Assembly (NCBI RefSeq): GCF_000699445.3
Contig: NC_067195.1
Location: 84,950,569-85,014,568 of the forward strand
DNA: 64,000 bases
Direction: 5' to 3'
DNA from: Schistosoma haematobium
Lineage: Eukaryota; Platyhelminthes; Trematoda; Strigeidida; Schistosomatidae
Shown piece by piece: positions 59,601 to 59,721 of the stretch. Each line of letters opens with the position of its first letter. Within the stretch, counting starts at the first letter, position 1. The translations under genes and the position numbers were made by a program. Below the pieces are notes generated by a model that ran no database searches, was not told the origin of the DNA, and was given only the letters and a program-made list of their open reading frames with translations.

Positions 59601-59695
59601 TAAAGATAAAGTAATAGAAAGTATTGAACTATAAGATAACTGATTATATAGGGTATACAGAGAAAGAGAACAAGATAAACACTTTAAATTCACAT
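2358..59695 (-). CDS. Very large spliced gene, partial at both ends, product not recognised
   Basis: This entry covers the whole spliced gene; its exons are listed separately. Twenty-two minus-strand open segments have GT donors and AG acceptors. Their lengths and phases chain without a conflict into 7,337 nt, or 2,445 codons plus 2 nt. Neither a start codon nor a terminal stop was found, so the gene runs off both window edges. The protein is dominated by Leu/Ile/Phe-rich helical stretches, as in helical-repeat scaffold proteins. Low-complexity inserts (poly-Asn, poly-Thr, poly-Gln, poly-His, acidic runs) interrupt it. I see no catalytic motif, zinc-binding cluster or signal peptide. Introns range from about 0.4 to about 8 kb and hold the mobile elements. 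The exon chain is seen in the sequence; the scaffold idea is inference. Confidence 0.8.
2655..2830 (-). repeat. SINE-H copy, degenerate
   Basis: On the minus strand it has the SINE-H tail, with a hammerhead-like segment at about 2700-2770 whose core reads CCGAAGA instead of CTGANGA, so it should be inactive. A short plus-strand head (ACGTTCGCGCGTGAGACTG) follows, showing the same inverted arrangement as other copies. Confidence 0.6.
3160..3740. repeat. Degenerate interspersed repeats, including a MITE remnant
   Basis: The segment at about 3320-3480 resembles 19510-19700 (the phrases CTCGTCAGCAA and TGACCTCCTGTA recur). The segment at about 3560-3737 is a reversed remnant of the MITE seen at 17741-18029, ending in the matching terminal sequence CCATAAATTGTAGTCTCGC. 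The left end of that MITE copy is missing. Confidence 0.5.
3820..4220 (-). CDS. Large gene, exon 21
   Basis: 401 nt, phase 1 to 0, with a CAG|GTGTGT donor and a CTCTGTTGTAG acceptor. The first two thirds are polar ([19 protein letters not shown], acidic and His patches). The last third is helical, [20 protein letters not shown], then TTAQHIQ. The upstream intron is over 5 kb and carries a fold-back element and LINE fragments. Confidence 0.75.
4645..5375 (+). mobile_element. LINE family A, 5'-truncated 3' fragment
   Basis: It matches the 3' third of the LINE A copy at 60.4-62.9 kb: the reverse transcriptase C-terminus and the conserved region ending in [18 protein letters not shown] codons, followed by the GTAA tandem tail. 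Stops and deletions break the frame several times. It is a dead insertion in the intron between exons 20 and 21. Confidence 0.8.
5826..6025 (+). repeat. Sm-alpha-like tRNA-derived repeat
   Basis: It begins with a box A-like TAGCTAAGTGGATAACG and a box B-like GGATTCGAGTTC, the same head as the repeat at 58200-58385. Its tail (GAATGGGAACAGAAAGC, then GGAAATACAGGAACAATGAA) recurs in reverse at 26583-26720. No hammerhead core is visible in this copy. Confidence 0.55.
6690..6868 (+). repeat. SINE-H copy, degenerate
   Basis: It contains CTTCGAACCTCGG (box B-like) followed by a hammerhead-like segment, GGAGTCCTATACCAGGACGA, with the CTGANGA core lost. It sits in the intron between exons 20 and 21. 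Confidence 0.5.
6869..7672. other. Intron, nothing recognised
   Basis: AT-rich, with no coding segment flanked by splice signals and no match to the repeat families seen elsewhere in the window. Confidence 0.4.
7684..8079. mobile_element. Fold-back (inverted-repeat) element, copy 1
   Basis: The 396-bp element has long inverted termini. The left arm GTTCTCTGAGCTGGATGGTT is mirrored on the right by AACCATCCAGCTCAGAGAAC, within arms of about 50 bp. It is flanked by the 11-bp direct repeat AACTATATGAT at 7673-7683 and 8080-8090. A near-identical copy lies at 27942-28333. Short open frames exist on both strands inside it, but they belong to the repeat. The transposon family is unknown; arm length and duplication size could fit a Mutator-like element. 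Confidence 0.65.
8125..8275 (+). repeat. Fold-back element, left-arm fragment
   Basis: It repeats the first 130-140 bp of the element just to its left, with about ten differences, then diverges. It is therefore an older, truncated relative of the 7684 and 27942 copies. Confidence 0.6.
8690..9075 (-). mobile_element. LINE family A relative, 3' fragment, diverged
   Basis: On the minus strand it encodes [17 protein letters not shown] and [20 protein letters not shown], the conserved C-terminal region of LINE A. It is more diverged than the other fragments and ends before the tandem tail. Confidence 0.6.
9262..9399 (-). CDS. Large gene, exon 20
   Basis: 138 nt, phase 1 to 1, with an ATAG|GTAAAC donor. 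The acceptor is a tandem CAGAAG. Only the second AG keeps the frame with exon 19, because the first would make a stop codon at the junction. The peptide is [19 protein letters not shown] followed by [20 protein letters not shown], a likely pair of amphipathic helices. Confidence 0.65.
9823..10011 (-). CDS. Large gene, exon 19
   Basis: 189 nt, phase 1 to 1, with a CGTT|GTAAGA donor. Two acceptors are possible. The one used here (ATCAATAG) keeps the phase with exon 18. A better-looking one about 46 nt further in (TTCTCGTTCGCAG) would create an immediate stop after exon 18. The peptide includes [20 protein letters not shown] and [20 protein letters not shown], two strong helices. The 5' boundary lies beside an LTR-like repeat. 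Confidence 0.65.
10014..10345 (-). repeat. LTR-like interspersed repeat, copy 1
   Basis: It aligns with 51900-52235 over about 320 bp, including TTTCCCACTGGGAAATA, a TATATATACG box and an oligo-G/C stretch at its end. Promoter-like composition and the lack of coding sequence suggest a solo LTR of a gypsy-type element, but no partner LTR or TG...CA ends are certain. It directly adjoins exon 19. Confidence 0.45.
10483..11476 (-). mobile_element. LINE family B, 5'-truncated insertion with 15-bp target duplication
   Basis: A minus-oriented copy keeping the last about 1 kb, ending in the ACGT tandem tail at its left edge. It encodes the RT end ([20 protein letters not shown]) up to the 5' truncation point. 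Identical 15-bp repeats CCAACACTAGTAATG flank it at 10468-10482 and 11477-11491, as expected for target-primed reverse transcription. It lies in the intron between exons 18 and 19. Confidence 0.9.
11594..11999 (-). CDS. Large gene, exon 18
   Basis: 406 nt, phase 0 to 1, with a CAG|GTAAGT donor and a CACATAG acceptor. The exon starts [20 protein letters not shown] and continues [17 protein letters not shown]. After an Asn/His loop come [19 protein letters not shown] and [18 protein letters not shown]. These are long uninterrupted hydrophobic helices. The downstream intron holds a LINE B insertion. Confidence 0.8.
12612..13212 (+). mobile_element. LINE family B, 3' fragment
   Basis: A plus-oriented copy of the final 600 bp, antisense to the host gene. 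It includes the LHQLR.LGHVLR-type codons and the ACGTACGT tail near 13165. Many substitutions mark it as old. It lies between exons 17 and 18. Confidence 0.8.
13301..14014 (-). CDS. Large gene, exon 17, with a long poly-threonine tract
   Basis: 714 nt (238 codons), phase 0 to 0, with a GTTAGT donor and an AATTATAG acceptor. The exon starts [20 protein letters not shown], then a His-rich patch. An ACT-repeat tract (about 13620-13810) encodes nearly uninterrupted Thr with scattered Ala, Ile and Ser. After it come Asn-rich residues, then a structured part, [20 protein letters not shown] and [15 protein letters not shown]. The phase is unbroken through the microsatellite, so the tract is translated if the exon is used. 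Confidence 0.8.
13620..13812. repeat. AGT/ACT trinucleotide microsatellite inside exon 17
   Basis: An almost pure AGT repeat on the plus strand, which reads ACT (Thr) in the exon frame on the minus strand. The purest stretch is about 13652-13731. Plus-strand frames through it give only poly-Ser or poly-Val and are shadows. Confidence 0.9.
14527..14697 (+). mobile_element. MITE remnant (same family as 17741-18029)
   Basis: It starts with GGCAAAACTATGAGTTGTG, a decayed form of the MITE terminus. It then carries the family phrases GATGTCAGTTCATGATGAAAA and CTAAATCTAATTCCTAACC. The right half is replaced by the LINE A fragment that begins at 14698. Confidence 0.55.
14698..15318 (-). mobile_element. 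LINE family A, 3' fragment
   Basis: It begins on the left with the reversed GTAA tail (TTACTTACTTAC). Reading on the minus strand, it encodes the same C-terminal region as the copy at 62.4-62.9 kb, including [17 protein letters not shown]. The frame is broken by stops. It is inserted into the MITE remnant to its left. Confidence 0.8.
15405..15828 (+). mobile_element. LINE family B, short 3' fragment
   Basis: It has 420 bp of the B tail, almost identical to 12790-13200 and to the reverse of 10483-10900, ending in GTACGTACGTACTTACGTAC and the terminal ACGTTGTTACT. It lies about 115 bp from exon 16. Confidence 0.8.
15944..16384 (-). CDS. Large gene, exon 16
   Basis: 441 nt (147 codons), phase 0 to 0, with a GTAAGA donor and a CTCATTAAAG acceptor. 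It begins [21 protein letters not shown] five-His run and an Asn/Thr repeat follow, then [20 protein letters not shown]. It ends with [18 protein letters not shown] and NEYFQ. It also has one of the more searchable cores. Confidence 0.8.
16443..16895 (+). mobile_element. SINE-H, near-complete copy
   Basis: The left end (16443-16545) is an inverted copy of the element's own 3' tail. A middle block follows. A tRNA-like head at about 16705-16790 has CAGCTCAGTGG (box A) and GGTTCGAATCTCG (box B). The ribozyme-bearing tail comes last. The hammerhead core is mutated (CCCAGGA in place of CTGAGGA), so cleavage is unlikely. Confidence 0.75.
17741..18029. mobile_element. hAT-like MITE with 8-bp target duplication
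   Basis: A 289-bp element whose ends are inverted repeats: GAGACTATAATTTATGG on the left and CCATAAATTATAGTCTC on the right. CATGCAAC occurs as a direct repeat at 17733-17740 and 18030-18037. Eight-base duplications are typical of hAT transposons. There is no transposase, so it is non-autonomous. It lies in the intron between exons 15 and 16. Confidence 0.8.
18134..18666 (-). CDS. Large gene, exon 15
   Basis: 533 nt, phase 1 to 0, with a GTAAGT donor and a TTACATTATAG acceptor. The first part contains a folded-looking block, [20 protein letters not shown]. The middle is a Lys/Glu/Asp run with four Asp and four Glu in a row, coded by unusually GC-rich DNA (18350-18420). The end is [20 protein letters not shown], again typical of a structured helix. 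Confidence 0.8.
18965..19172 (+). mobile_element. SINE-H, internally deleted copy
   Basis: The inverted tail (18965-19040) joins directly to the box B region (GGTCCTGGGTTCGAATTTCG), so the middle and box A are lost. The forward tail keeps CTGAGGA at 19096-19102. The GAAA box is changed (the bases read CAAAA), so it is probably inactive. Confidence 0.7.
19173..20081. other. Intron with one degenerate repeat
   Basis: About 19480-19700 resembles 3320-3480, an old interspersed repeat. The remainder is AT-rich and shows no recognisable feature. Confidence 0.4.
20082..20432 (-). CDS. Large gene, exon 14
   Basis: 351 nt, phase 1 to 1, with an AAAG|GTTAGT donor and a TGTTTAAG acceptor. It encodes a mainly polar linker, rich in Ser, Gln and Asn, with little helix-forming hydrophobic content until [15 protein letters not shown] at the end. 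It is probably a disordered loop between helical blocks. The start codon seen inside the frame is not used. Confidence 0.7.
20555..20928 (+). mobile_element. SINE-H copy with intact ribozyme core
   Basis: The inverted left end (20555-20635) and a shortened middle precede a tRNA-like head (CAGCTCAGTGG and GGTTCAAATCTCG, about 20735-20805). The forward tail contains the ribozyme listed separately. It is oriented opposite to the host gene. Confidence 0.75.
20824..20869 (+). ncRNA. Hammerhead ribozyme motif, type I, core intact
   Basis: In order it shows GCACTA (stem I), CTGAGGA, stem II GTCC/GGAC with a 7-nt loop, GAAA, a very short stem III (CAGCC) and GTC followed by CAGTGC (stem I partner). 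Cleavage would fall after 20863. Stem I has one mismatch next to the core. All core bases match the hammerhead consensus. Activity is inferred, not shown. Confidence 0.75.
21708..22095 (-). mobile_element. LINE family C, 3' fragment
   Basis: A minus-oriented tail shared with 22503, 50970, 57260 and 59722: the reverse of a segment ending in TTGTAGCTGACTGACTGA, preceded by a Pol-derived segment around 21960-22090. Its relationship to LINE B is clear from the shared terminal bases and the same conserved codons. Confidence 0.7.
22503..23130. mobile_element. LINE chimera: reversed 3' end of C joined to a forward 5' leader
   Basis: 22503-22740 is a minus-oriented LINE C tail. From about 22741 to 23130 the sequence is instead the 5' leader of a B/C-type LINE in plus orientation, matching the reverse of 1500-1860. 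The junction falls in a palindrome, GGTGTATATATACACC. A 100-codon plus-strand frame here is leader sequence, not a gene. The arrangement resembles a twin-primed insertion. Confidence 0.65.
23233..23881 (-). CDS. Large gene, exon 13
   Basis: 649 nt, phase 0 to 1, with a GTATGT donor and a TTTTTTTCACAG acceptor. It starts [20 protein letters not shown]. Helical parts are [15 protein letters not shown] and [20 protein letters not shown]. Inserts include seven Asn, a run of six Asp and a Ser/Thr-rich block. It ends [14 protein letters not shown] followed by an acidic tail. Confidence 0.8.
23950..24565 (+). mobile_element. SINE-T, longest copy, with tRNA-like head
   Basis: It starts with a tRNA-like head containing the box B sequence GGGTTCAGATCCC (24012-24024). 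It continues with the family body (CCCCAAATGCCCTGGTA, TGCCTTCTCGCGACG) and ends in TAAATAAATAAATAAA. Its last 60 bp match the 3' end of LINE D. Plus-strand frames in it are not genes. Confidence 0.7.
24566..25066. other. Intron, nothing recognised
   Basis: AT-rich sequence between SINE-T and exon 12, with no repeat or coding signal that I can support. Confidence 0.4.
25067..25450 (-). CDS. Large gene, exon 12
   Basis: 384 nt (128 codons), phase 0 to 0, with a CGA|GTTAGT donor and a TTTATAG acceptor. The N-terminal half is [18 protein letters not shown], then [21 protein letters not shown] run of six Gln interrupts it. The C-terminal half is strongly helical ([29 protein letters not shown]). 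It is well conserved-looking and useful for identification. Confidence 0.8.
25555..26075 (+). mobile_element. SINE-H, long copy with both ends
   Basis: The inverted end (25555-25660) retains CTGAGGA on the minus strand, but its GAAA box reads GAGA. The middle block follows, then a head with CAGTGGTCTAGAGG and GTTCGATACCCG. The forward tail has CTTAGGA instead of CTGAGGA. Both ribozymes are therefore predicted dead. This copy shows the complete head-to-tail layout of the family best. Confidence 0.75.
26583..26720 (-). repeat. Tail fragment of the Sm-alpha-like repeat
   Basis: It is the reverse of the sequence at about 5925-6020: the phrases GAATGGGAATAGAAAGC and GGAAATGCAGGAACAATGAA recur. 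A 70-codon minus-strand frame over it is therefore not taken as a gene. Confidence 0.5.
26942..27235 (-). CDS. Large gene, exon 11
   Basis: 294 nt (98 codons), phase 0 to 0, with a GTAAGT donor and a CTATACAG acceptor. The sequence begins [20 protein letters not shown], continues with a region of charged and aromatic residues (RRHKKLWLF), and ends [16 protein letters not shown]. There is no low-complexity insert, so this is one of the better exons for a homology search. Confidence 0.8.
27942..28333. mobile_element. Fold-back element, copy 2
   Basis: It is nearly identical to 7684-8079 over its whole length, with the same inverted arms. A few point differences suggest recent spread or exchange. 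Candidate flanking repeats (A-ATGTTT on both sides) are short and imperfect. It lies between exons 10 and 11. Confidence 0.65.
28454..28619 (-). CDS. Large gene, exon 10
   Basis: 166 nt, phase 2 to 0, with a GTAAGT donor and a TTTAATCAG acceptor. The peptide is [17 protein letters not shown], a Tyr-rich stretch, then [14 protein letters not shown]. It sits just beyond a fold-back element that lies in the downstream intron. Confidence 0.75.
28620..29105. other. Intron, nothing recognised
   Basis: AT-rich. Short frames occur but lack splice signals and coding character. Confidence 0.4.
29108..29278 (+). repeat. SINE-H relative, very degenerate
   Basis: It shows a remnant head (CCAGTGGTTTAATGGTTGAG) and tail (TTCAGTGCTTCTAATTTTCA), with the ribozyme core missing. 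Confidence 0.45.
29395..29648 (+). mobile_element. SINE-H, second subfamily, compact copy
   Basis: A 250-bp element. Its inverted left end (about 60 bp) joins the head CAGTGGTCCAGTAGGTAGG and GGTTCGAATACCG. The tail keeps GCACTG and CTGAGGA (29556-29562). Stem II is mismatched, the cleavage triplet reads GCC and the stem I partner is lost, so it is probably inactive. The terminal sequences (ATTGAGAT...ATCTCAAT) differ from the first subfamily. Confidence 0.7.
29918..30197 (+). mobile_element. LINE family A, 5' leader only
   Basis: It matches 60400-60680 (the leader of the large LINE A copy), with hairpin-forming GCCCCTCTGGGGC and ATGGGGTTAGCGACCCCAT. It stops near the start of the endonuclease frame and no 3' part follows. 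This is unusual, because LINE insertions normally lose the 5' end. Confidence 0.7.
30198..31014. other. Intron, nothing recognised
   Basis: It includes a moderately less AT-rich stretch at 30490-30740 with a 73-codon plus-strand frame. No family match or splice context supports a gene. Confidence 0.35.
31015..31220 (-). CDS. Large gene, exon 9
   Basis: 206 nt, phase 0 to 2, with a GA|GTAAGT donor and a TTAATTAAAG acceptor. The peptide begins [20 protein letters not shown], which is hydrophobic. It ends in a Glu/Asp/Asn-rich segment. About 120 nt upstream of its acceptor, in the same transcript, sits a hammerhead motif with an intact core. Confidence 0.75.
31298..31625 (-). mobile_element. 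SINE-H copy with intact ribozyme core, sense to the host gene
   Basis: Read on the minus strand: the middle block (31625-31440), a remnant head (GCCGGCTCAGTGGTCTAGAG, followed by a decayed box B), then the ribozyme and tail. The reversed left end seen in other copies is absent. It lies in the intron just before exon 9. Confidence 0.75.
31340..31385 (-). ncRNA. Hammerhead ribozyme motif, type I, core intact
   Basis: On the minus strand: GCACTG (31385-31380), CTGAGGA (31379-31373), stem II GTCC/GGAC, GAAA (31357-31354), short stem III around CAGCA, GTC (31348-31346), then AAGTGC. Stem I has five pairs and one mismatch beside the core. Cleavage would fall between 31346 and 31345, about 125 nt before the exon 9 acceptor, in the sense transcript. 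Confidence 0.75.
31930..32448 (+). mobile_element. SINE-T copy
   Basis: It has the family body without the tRNA-like head, starting in the GAGAGTAAAGAAAGTCAGCTC region. It ends GTGTTTAAATAAATAAAC. Its last 60 bp match the LINE D 3' end (TTGTACCAATGTTTATGTG). Confidence 0.75.
32677..32901 (-). CDS. Candidate extra exon of the large gene (between exons 8 and 9)
   Basis: 225 nt would fit in phase (0 to 0), with a GTAATT donor and an ATGAAAG acceptor. The peptide has seven Asn in a row, then a convincing helical stretch ([29 protein letters not shown]). The acceptor is weak: the bases before it are purine-rich and LINE D begins at or just beyond it. Exons 8 and 9 are also phase-compatible without it. 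It may be a real exon whose acceptor was damaged by the LINE, or simply intron. Confidence 0.4.
32902..36226 (+). mobile_element. LINE family D, decayed near-full-length copy
   Basis: The endonuclease part (33015-33580) shows [13 protein letters not shown] and [21 protein letters not shown] deletion with frameshift near 33568 breaks it. The reverse transcriptase follows in several frames: [49 protein letters not shown] and [15 protein letters not shown]. The catalytic box is at 35150-35164 and reads YTDDD, one residue longer than YADD. The copy ends in an AAT repeat. RT order and tail suggest the RTE clade. It is inactive. The exact 5' edge is uncertain. Confidence 0.85.
36446..36852 (-). CDS. 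Large gene, exon 8
   Basis: 407 nt, phase 1 to 0, with a GTAAGT donor and a CTCCTAG acceptor. The first third is polar and Lys/Ser/Gln-rich. It is followed by [19 protein letters not shown] and a His-rich linker (YYHHHDYDY). It ends in an aromatic helix, [14 protein letters not shown]. The preceding intron (6.4 kb) contains the near-full-length LINE B. Confidence 0.8.
36917..40872 (-). mobile_element. LINE family B, near-full-length copy
   Basis: About 3.95 kb. The 5' leader is at 40550-40872. The endonuclease (39459-40529) has [42 protein letters not shown] and [15 protein letters not shown] one-base shift near 39495 moves the frame to 38830-39498. The reverse transcriptase (37684-38544) has [62 protein letters not shown] and an intact YADD near 37985. 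A TGA follows LWRR at 37683. The C-terminal region is at 37273-37455. It ends in the ACGT tail. The few lesions mean a fairly young copy. No clear target duplication was found. Confidence 0.9.
40965..41325 (+). mobile_element. SINE-H copy, degenerate
   Basis: Inverted left end (40975-41035), middle block, head (CAGTGGTCTAGAAGCTAAG, GGTTCAATTCCTCG) and tail. The core reads TTGAGGA and the GAAA box reads CAAAA, so it is predicted inactive. It lies between exons 7 and 8. Confidence 0.65.
41326..42034. other. Intron, nothing recognised
   Basis: AT-rich. The short plus-strand frames have no splice context. Confidence 0.4.
42035..42997 (+). mobile_element. LINE family A, 3' fragment
   Basis: It aligns with 61905-62875. 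It encodes [20 protein letters not shown], where the RT motif VRQGC is lost. The catalytic FADD box is replaced by TADD. It ends in GTAAGTAAGTAA. The 5' truncation lies inside the RT domain. Confidence 0.8.
43220..43418 (-). CDS. Large gene, exon 7
   Basis: 199 nt, phase 0 to 1, with a GTAAGC donor and a TTAATTAAG acceptor. The peptide starts [18 protein letters not shown] and includes the short patch [18 protein letters not shown]. The single leftover base joins exon 8 to give a Gly codon. Confidence 0.75.
43419..44320. other. Intron with a short repeat remnant
   Basis: 43496-43570 resembles 56949-57040 (AACTCGAGGAAGCTC and GAGCCGAAGATATT type phrases), an unidentified repeat. About 44110-44220 carries a weak match to the 3320 repeat. 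Nothing else was recognised. Confidence 0.35.
44322..44622 (+). mobile_element. LINE family A, 5' leader only
   Basis: It is the same leader segment as at 29918-30197, again stopping close to the start of the endonuclease frame (ATACATGGAATACTCG). No downstream LINE sequence follows. It lies on the donor side of exon 6. Confidence 0.7.
44677..44910 (-). CDS. Large gene, exon 6
   Basis: 234 nt (78 codons), phase 0 to 0, with a GTATGT donor and a TTAACAG acceptor. The sequence begins [17 protein letters not shown], passes through an Asn/Thr-rich loop, and ends [15 protein letters not shown] 5'-leader fragment of LINE A lies just downstream on the donor side. Confidence 0.75.
45000..45600. other. 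Intron, nothing recognised
   Basis: It contains a less AT-rich patch at 45215-45365 with the direct repeat GGCTGGGCTAGGCTGGG. No coding or RNA feature can be supported. Confidence 0.3.
45620..46205 (+). mobile_element. LINE family A relative, 3' fragment
   Basis: It encodes [19 protein letters not shown] and [16 protein letters not shown], then [17 protein letters not shown], the conserved end region. It closes with GTAAGTAAGTAG. It is more diverged from the 60.4-kb copy than the fragment at 42 kb, so it may be a separate subfamily. Confidence 0.75.
46243..46650 (+). mobile_element. SINE-H, second subfamily, long copy
   Basis: The termini are inverted (TTGAGATCATCAATTGG... on the left, ...AACATTGATTAATTCA on the right). 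The middle block is followed by a head (CAGTGGTTTAGAGGTTAAG, TTGGAATCCCTC) and a tail whose core is decayed to TTGGAGA. It lies between exons 5 and 6. Confidence 0.65.
46651..47214. other. Intron, nothing recognised
   Basis: Overlapping minus-strand frames (46823-47222) lack splice signals in phase with exons 5 and 6 and show no family resemblance, so I do not call an exon. Confidence 0.35.
47215..47300 (-). repeat. SINE-H tail fragment
   Basis: A reversed tail with ACGTTTCGTCCTAGTATGGG, truncated before the CTGANGA box. Confidence 0.55.
47515..48325. mobile_element. LINE B-type fragment joined to a LINE A fragment
   Basis: 47515-48128 is a minus-oriented, diverged 3' part of a B/C-type LINE. 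At about 48129 the sequence switches to a plus-oriented LINE A segment (GAAGAACACATGGAACCCA, CATCGTCGAAAAAGTACAAG) up to about 48325. The two pieces are tail to tail. Confidence 0.6.
48563..48852 (-). mobile_element. SINE-T copy, 5'-truncated
   Basis: It begins on the left with the reversed AAATAAATA tail and the shared LINE D end, and is cut off in the body near 48852. Confidence 0.7.
49245..49405 (+). repeat. SINE-H relative, very degenerate
   Basis: It has a head remnant (ACGGTTCAGTAGTTTAAAG, CTAAGTTCGATTTCC) and a tail with TTGAAGA in place of the ribozyme core. Confidence 0.45.
49406..49970. other. Intron, nothing recognised
   Basis: AT-rich, with no recognisable element. Confidence 0.4.
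49975..50160 (-). mobile_element. LINE B/C reverse transcriptase fragment
   Basis: On the minus strand it encodes [16 protein letters not shown] and [13 protein letters not shown], matching the B reverse transcriptase end. It is about 190 bp with both ends lost, and lies just before exon 5's donor-side intron. Confidence 0.65.
50308..50508 (-). CDS. Large gene, exon 5
   Basis: 201 nt (67 codons), phase 0 to 0, with a CAA|GTATGAG donor and a TTTGTTAG acceptor. The peptide contains [18 protein letters not shown] followed by a Ser/Asn-rich tail. There is no in-frame start codon, so it is easily missed by simple ORF finding; splice signals and phase support it. Confidence 0.7.
50530..50640. repeat. 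AT-type microsatellites
   Basis: A short ATT repeat (about 50537-50560) and a pure AT dinucleotide repeat (about 50595-50635) lie in the intron about 90 bp upstream of exon 5's acceptor. Confidence 0.85.
50970..51470 (-). mobile_element. LINE family C, 3' fragment
   Basis: It begins with the reversed TGAC tail (GTCAGTCAGTCAGTGATC) and aligns with 21708-22095 and the reverse of 59900-60270, with several internal insertions. Confidence 0.7.
51895..52235 (-). repeat. LTR-like interspersed repeat, copy 2
   Basis: It aligns with 10014-10345: the shared phrases include CCAAGTGGGAAATAC, TATATATACAGCATAAAA and TAAAATAAAATTACAAAA. It lies between exons 4 and 5, in the same orientation as copy 1. Confidence 0.45.
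52425..52848 (-). mobile_element. SINE-H copy with intact ribozyme core, sense to the host gene
   Basis: Read on the minus strand, it starts near 52848, runs through the middle block (52790-52620) and the head (GCCGGCTCAGTGATCTAGTGG, box B decayed), then the ribozyme and tail. The 5' end lacks the inverted ribozyme arm but carries TTGAAATTGCTATAATATCC. Confidence 0.75.
52468..52513 (-). ncRNA. Hammerhead ribozyme motif, type I, core intact
   Basis: On the minus strand: GCACTG, CTGAGGA (52507-52501), stem II GTCT/GGAC with one G-U pair, GAAA (52485-52482), short stem III, GTA (52476-52474), then CAATGC. Stem I has five pairs and one C-A mismatch. The cleavage triplet GUA is allowed by the NUH rule. 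It is sense-oriented in the intron between exons 4 and 5. Confidence 0.7.
52996..53385 (-). CDS. Large gene, exon 4
   Basis: 390 nt (130 codons), phase 0 to 0, with a GTGAGC donor and a TTTTTAAG acceptor. The peptide starts [20 protein letters not shown] and ends at KQLNNM. It contains a likely membrane-independent helix pair and a His/Tyr-rich middle. The intron on its acceptor side begins with a SINE-T copy, and the intron on its donor side holds a SINE-H copy with an intact ribozyme core. Confidence 0.8.
53415..53905 (+). mobile_element. SINE-T copy
   Basis: It starts CTGCCCCCAAATGCCCTGG and ends in AATAATAATAATAA, like the LINE D tail. It is the best-conserved SINE-T body here and starts about 30 bp upstream of exon 4's acceptor. 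Confidence 0.8.
54030..54565. mobile_element. LINE A chimera: reversed 3' part joined to forward 5' leader
   Basis: 54030-54422 is a minus-oriented, diverged LINE A 3' part (it encodes [19 protein letters not shown]). From about 54424 the sequence is the plus-oriented LINE A leader (CTGAAGCCCTTATGGAATA, AAGCCTGGATAAAGG) to about 54565. This is the same inverted arrangement as at 22503-23130, in a different family. Confidence 0.6.
54566..55075. other. Intron, nothing recognised
   Basis: AT-rich. The short frame at 54778-54972 has no splice context. Confidence 0.4.
55080..55290 (-). repeat. SINE-H copy, degenerate
   Basis: A reversed tail (GCACTGGGCAGCCGTTTCGTC) and head remnant. The ribozyme core is decayed to TTGAGTA. 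Confidence 0.5.
55409..55710 (-). CDS. Large gene, exon 3
   Basis: 302 nt with a GTAAGT donor and an ATCTAG acceptor, phase 1 to 0. The first part is hydrophobic and helical ([17 protein letters not shown], then [16 protein letters not shown]). The second part is polar, with a [10 protein letters not shown] stretch. The open frame upstream of the acceptor, in the intron, is not counted. Confidence 0.75.
55885..56238 (+). repeat. SINE-H copy, degenerate
   Basis: The middle block, a head with TACTAGAGGTTAAACGC and CAGTTCGATCTGAAG, and a tail (CAAGAAGTCTCACACTAATA) that has lost the ribozyme core. Confidence 0.5.
56257..56747 (-). mobile_element. SINE-T copy
   Basis: A reversed full body from the TTATTTATTTAAACACA tail to GGGGGCCC near 56740. 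It is very similar to the copy at 53415-53905. Two overlapping minus-strand frames in it correspond to frames in the other copy and are not genes. Confidence 0.8.
57140..57203 (-). CDS. Large gene, exon 2
   Basis: A short 64-nt exon with a GTAAGT donor and a TTTTCAG acceptor. It starts in phase 0 and ends in phase 1, matching exons 1 and 3. It encodes about 21 residues, [18 protein letters not shown], a likely amphipathic helix. It is supported by its splice sites and phase rather than by length. Confidence 0.7.
57260..57547 (-). mobile_element. LINE family C, 3' fragment
   Basis: A short reversed tail matching 21720-22000, with GGATCAGGCATATATATGCA and the shared AATATATGAAGGAAA region. It is cut off near 57547. 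Confidence 0.7.
57618..57894. mobile_element. hAT-like MITE, second copy, with 8-bp target duplication
   Basis: A 277-bp element of the 17741 family. The right end is TCGTCCATAAATTATAGTCT followed by CACC; the left end, GGCGAAACTATAATTTAT, is slightly decayed. ACAGATTT is duplicated at 57610-57617 and 57895-57902. It lies between exons 1 and 2. Confidence 0.8.
58200..58385 (+). repeat. Sm-alpha-like SINE with damaged hammerhead
   Basis: A tRNA-like head (GTAGCTAGGTGGATAACGC as box A, GGGTTCGAGGCCC as box B) is followed by a hammerhead region. It has ATATAG, CTAATGA, stem II GTCC/GGAC, GAAA, an ACGCATC-like stem III, then CTAGAT and TCCACTGCTAGCC. This matches the known Sm-alpha layout. One invariant core G is A (CTAATGA), so it should not cleave. 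Confidence 0.7.
58386..58935. other. Intron, nothing recognised
   Basis: AT-rich, with no element matched. Confidence 0.4.
58938..59198. repeat. Short tandem array, about four diverged units
   Basis: Units of roughly 57-68 bp each start near CAAGAGAACCAGACACT and end near AATACAGCTCAATCCTG. Four units can be aligned (starting about 58941, 59007, 59073 and 59129). The array lies about 45 bp downstream of exon 1's donor. Confidence 0.65.
59244..59695 (-). CDS. Large gene, exon 1 of those visible
   Basis: 452 nt, ending in phase 0 at a GTAAGT donor. The acceptor is placed at a CAG after a pyrimidine-containing stretch, which makes the exon start in phase 1. The peptide runs from [17 protein letters not shown] to HSMEDKYLQ and is rich in Leu, Ser and Ile. 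The frame stays open a little further upstream, so the true exon start could differ. A LINE C fragment begins only about 30-45 bp beyond the acceptor. The gene must continue upstream, because no initiating Met with a plausible context is visible. Confidence 0.7.
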
Positions 59696-59721
59696 CTGTT
59701 GGGAACACCGGATAGGTAATA

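Noticed and set aside
2358..59695. Assigning the large gene to a known giant helical protein (autophagy, channel-scaffold or ubiquitin-ligase families were considered)
   Set aside because: No diagnostic motif or convincing remembered stretch matched any exon. Naming it would be a guess.
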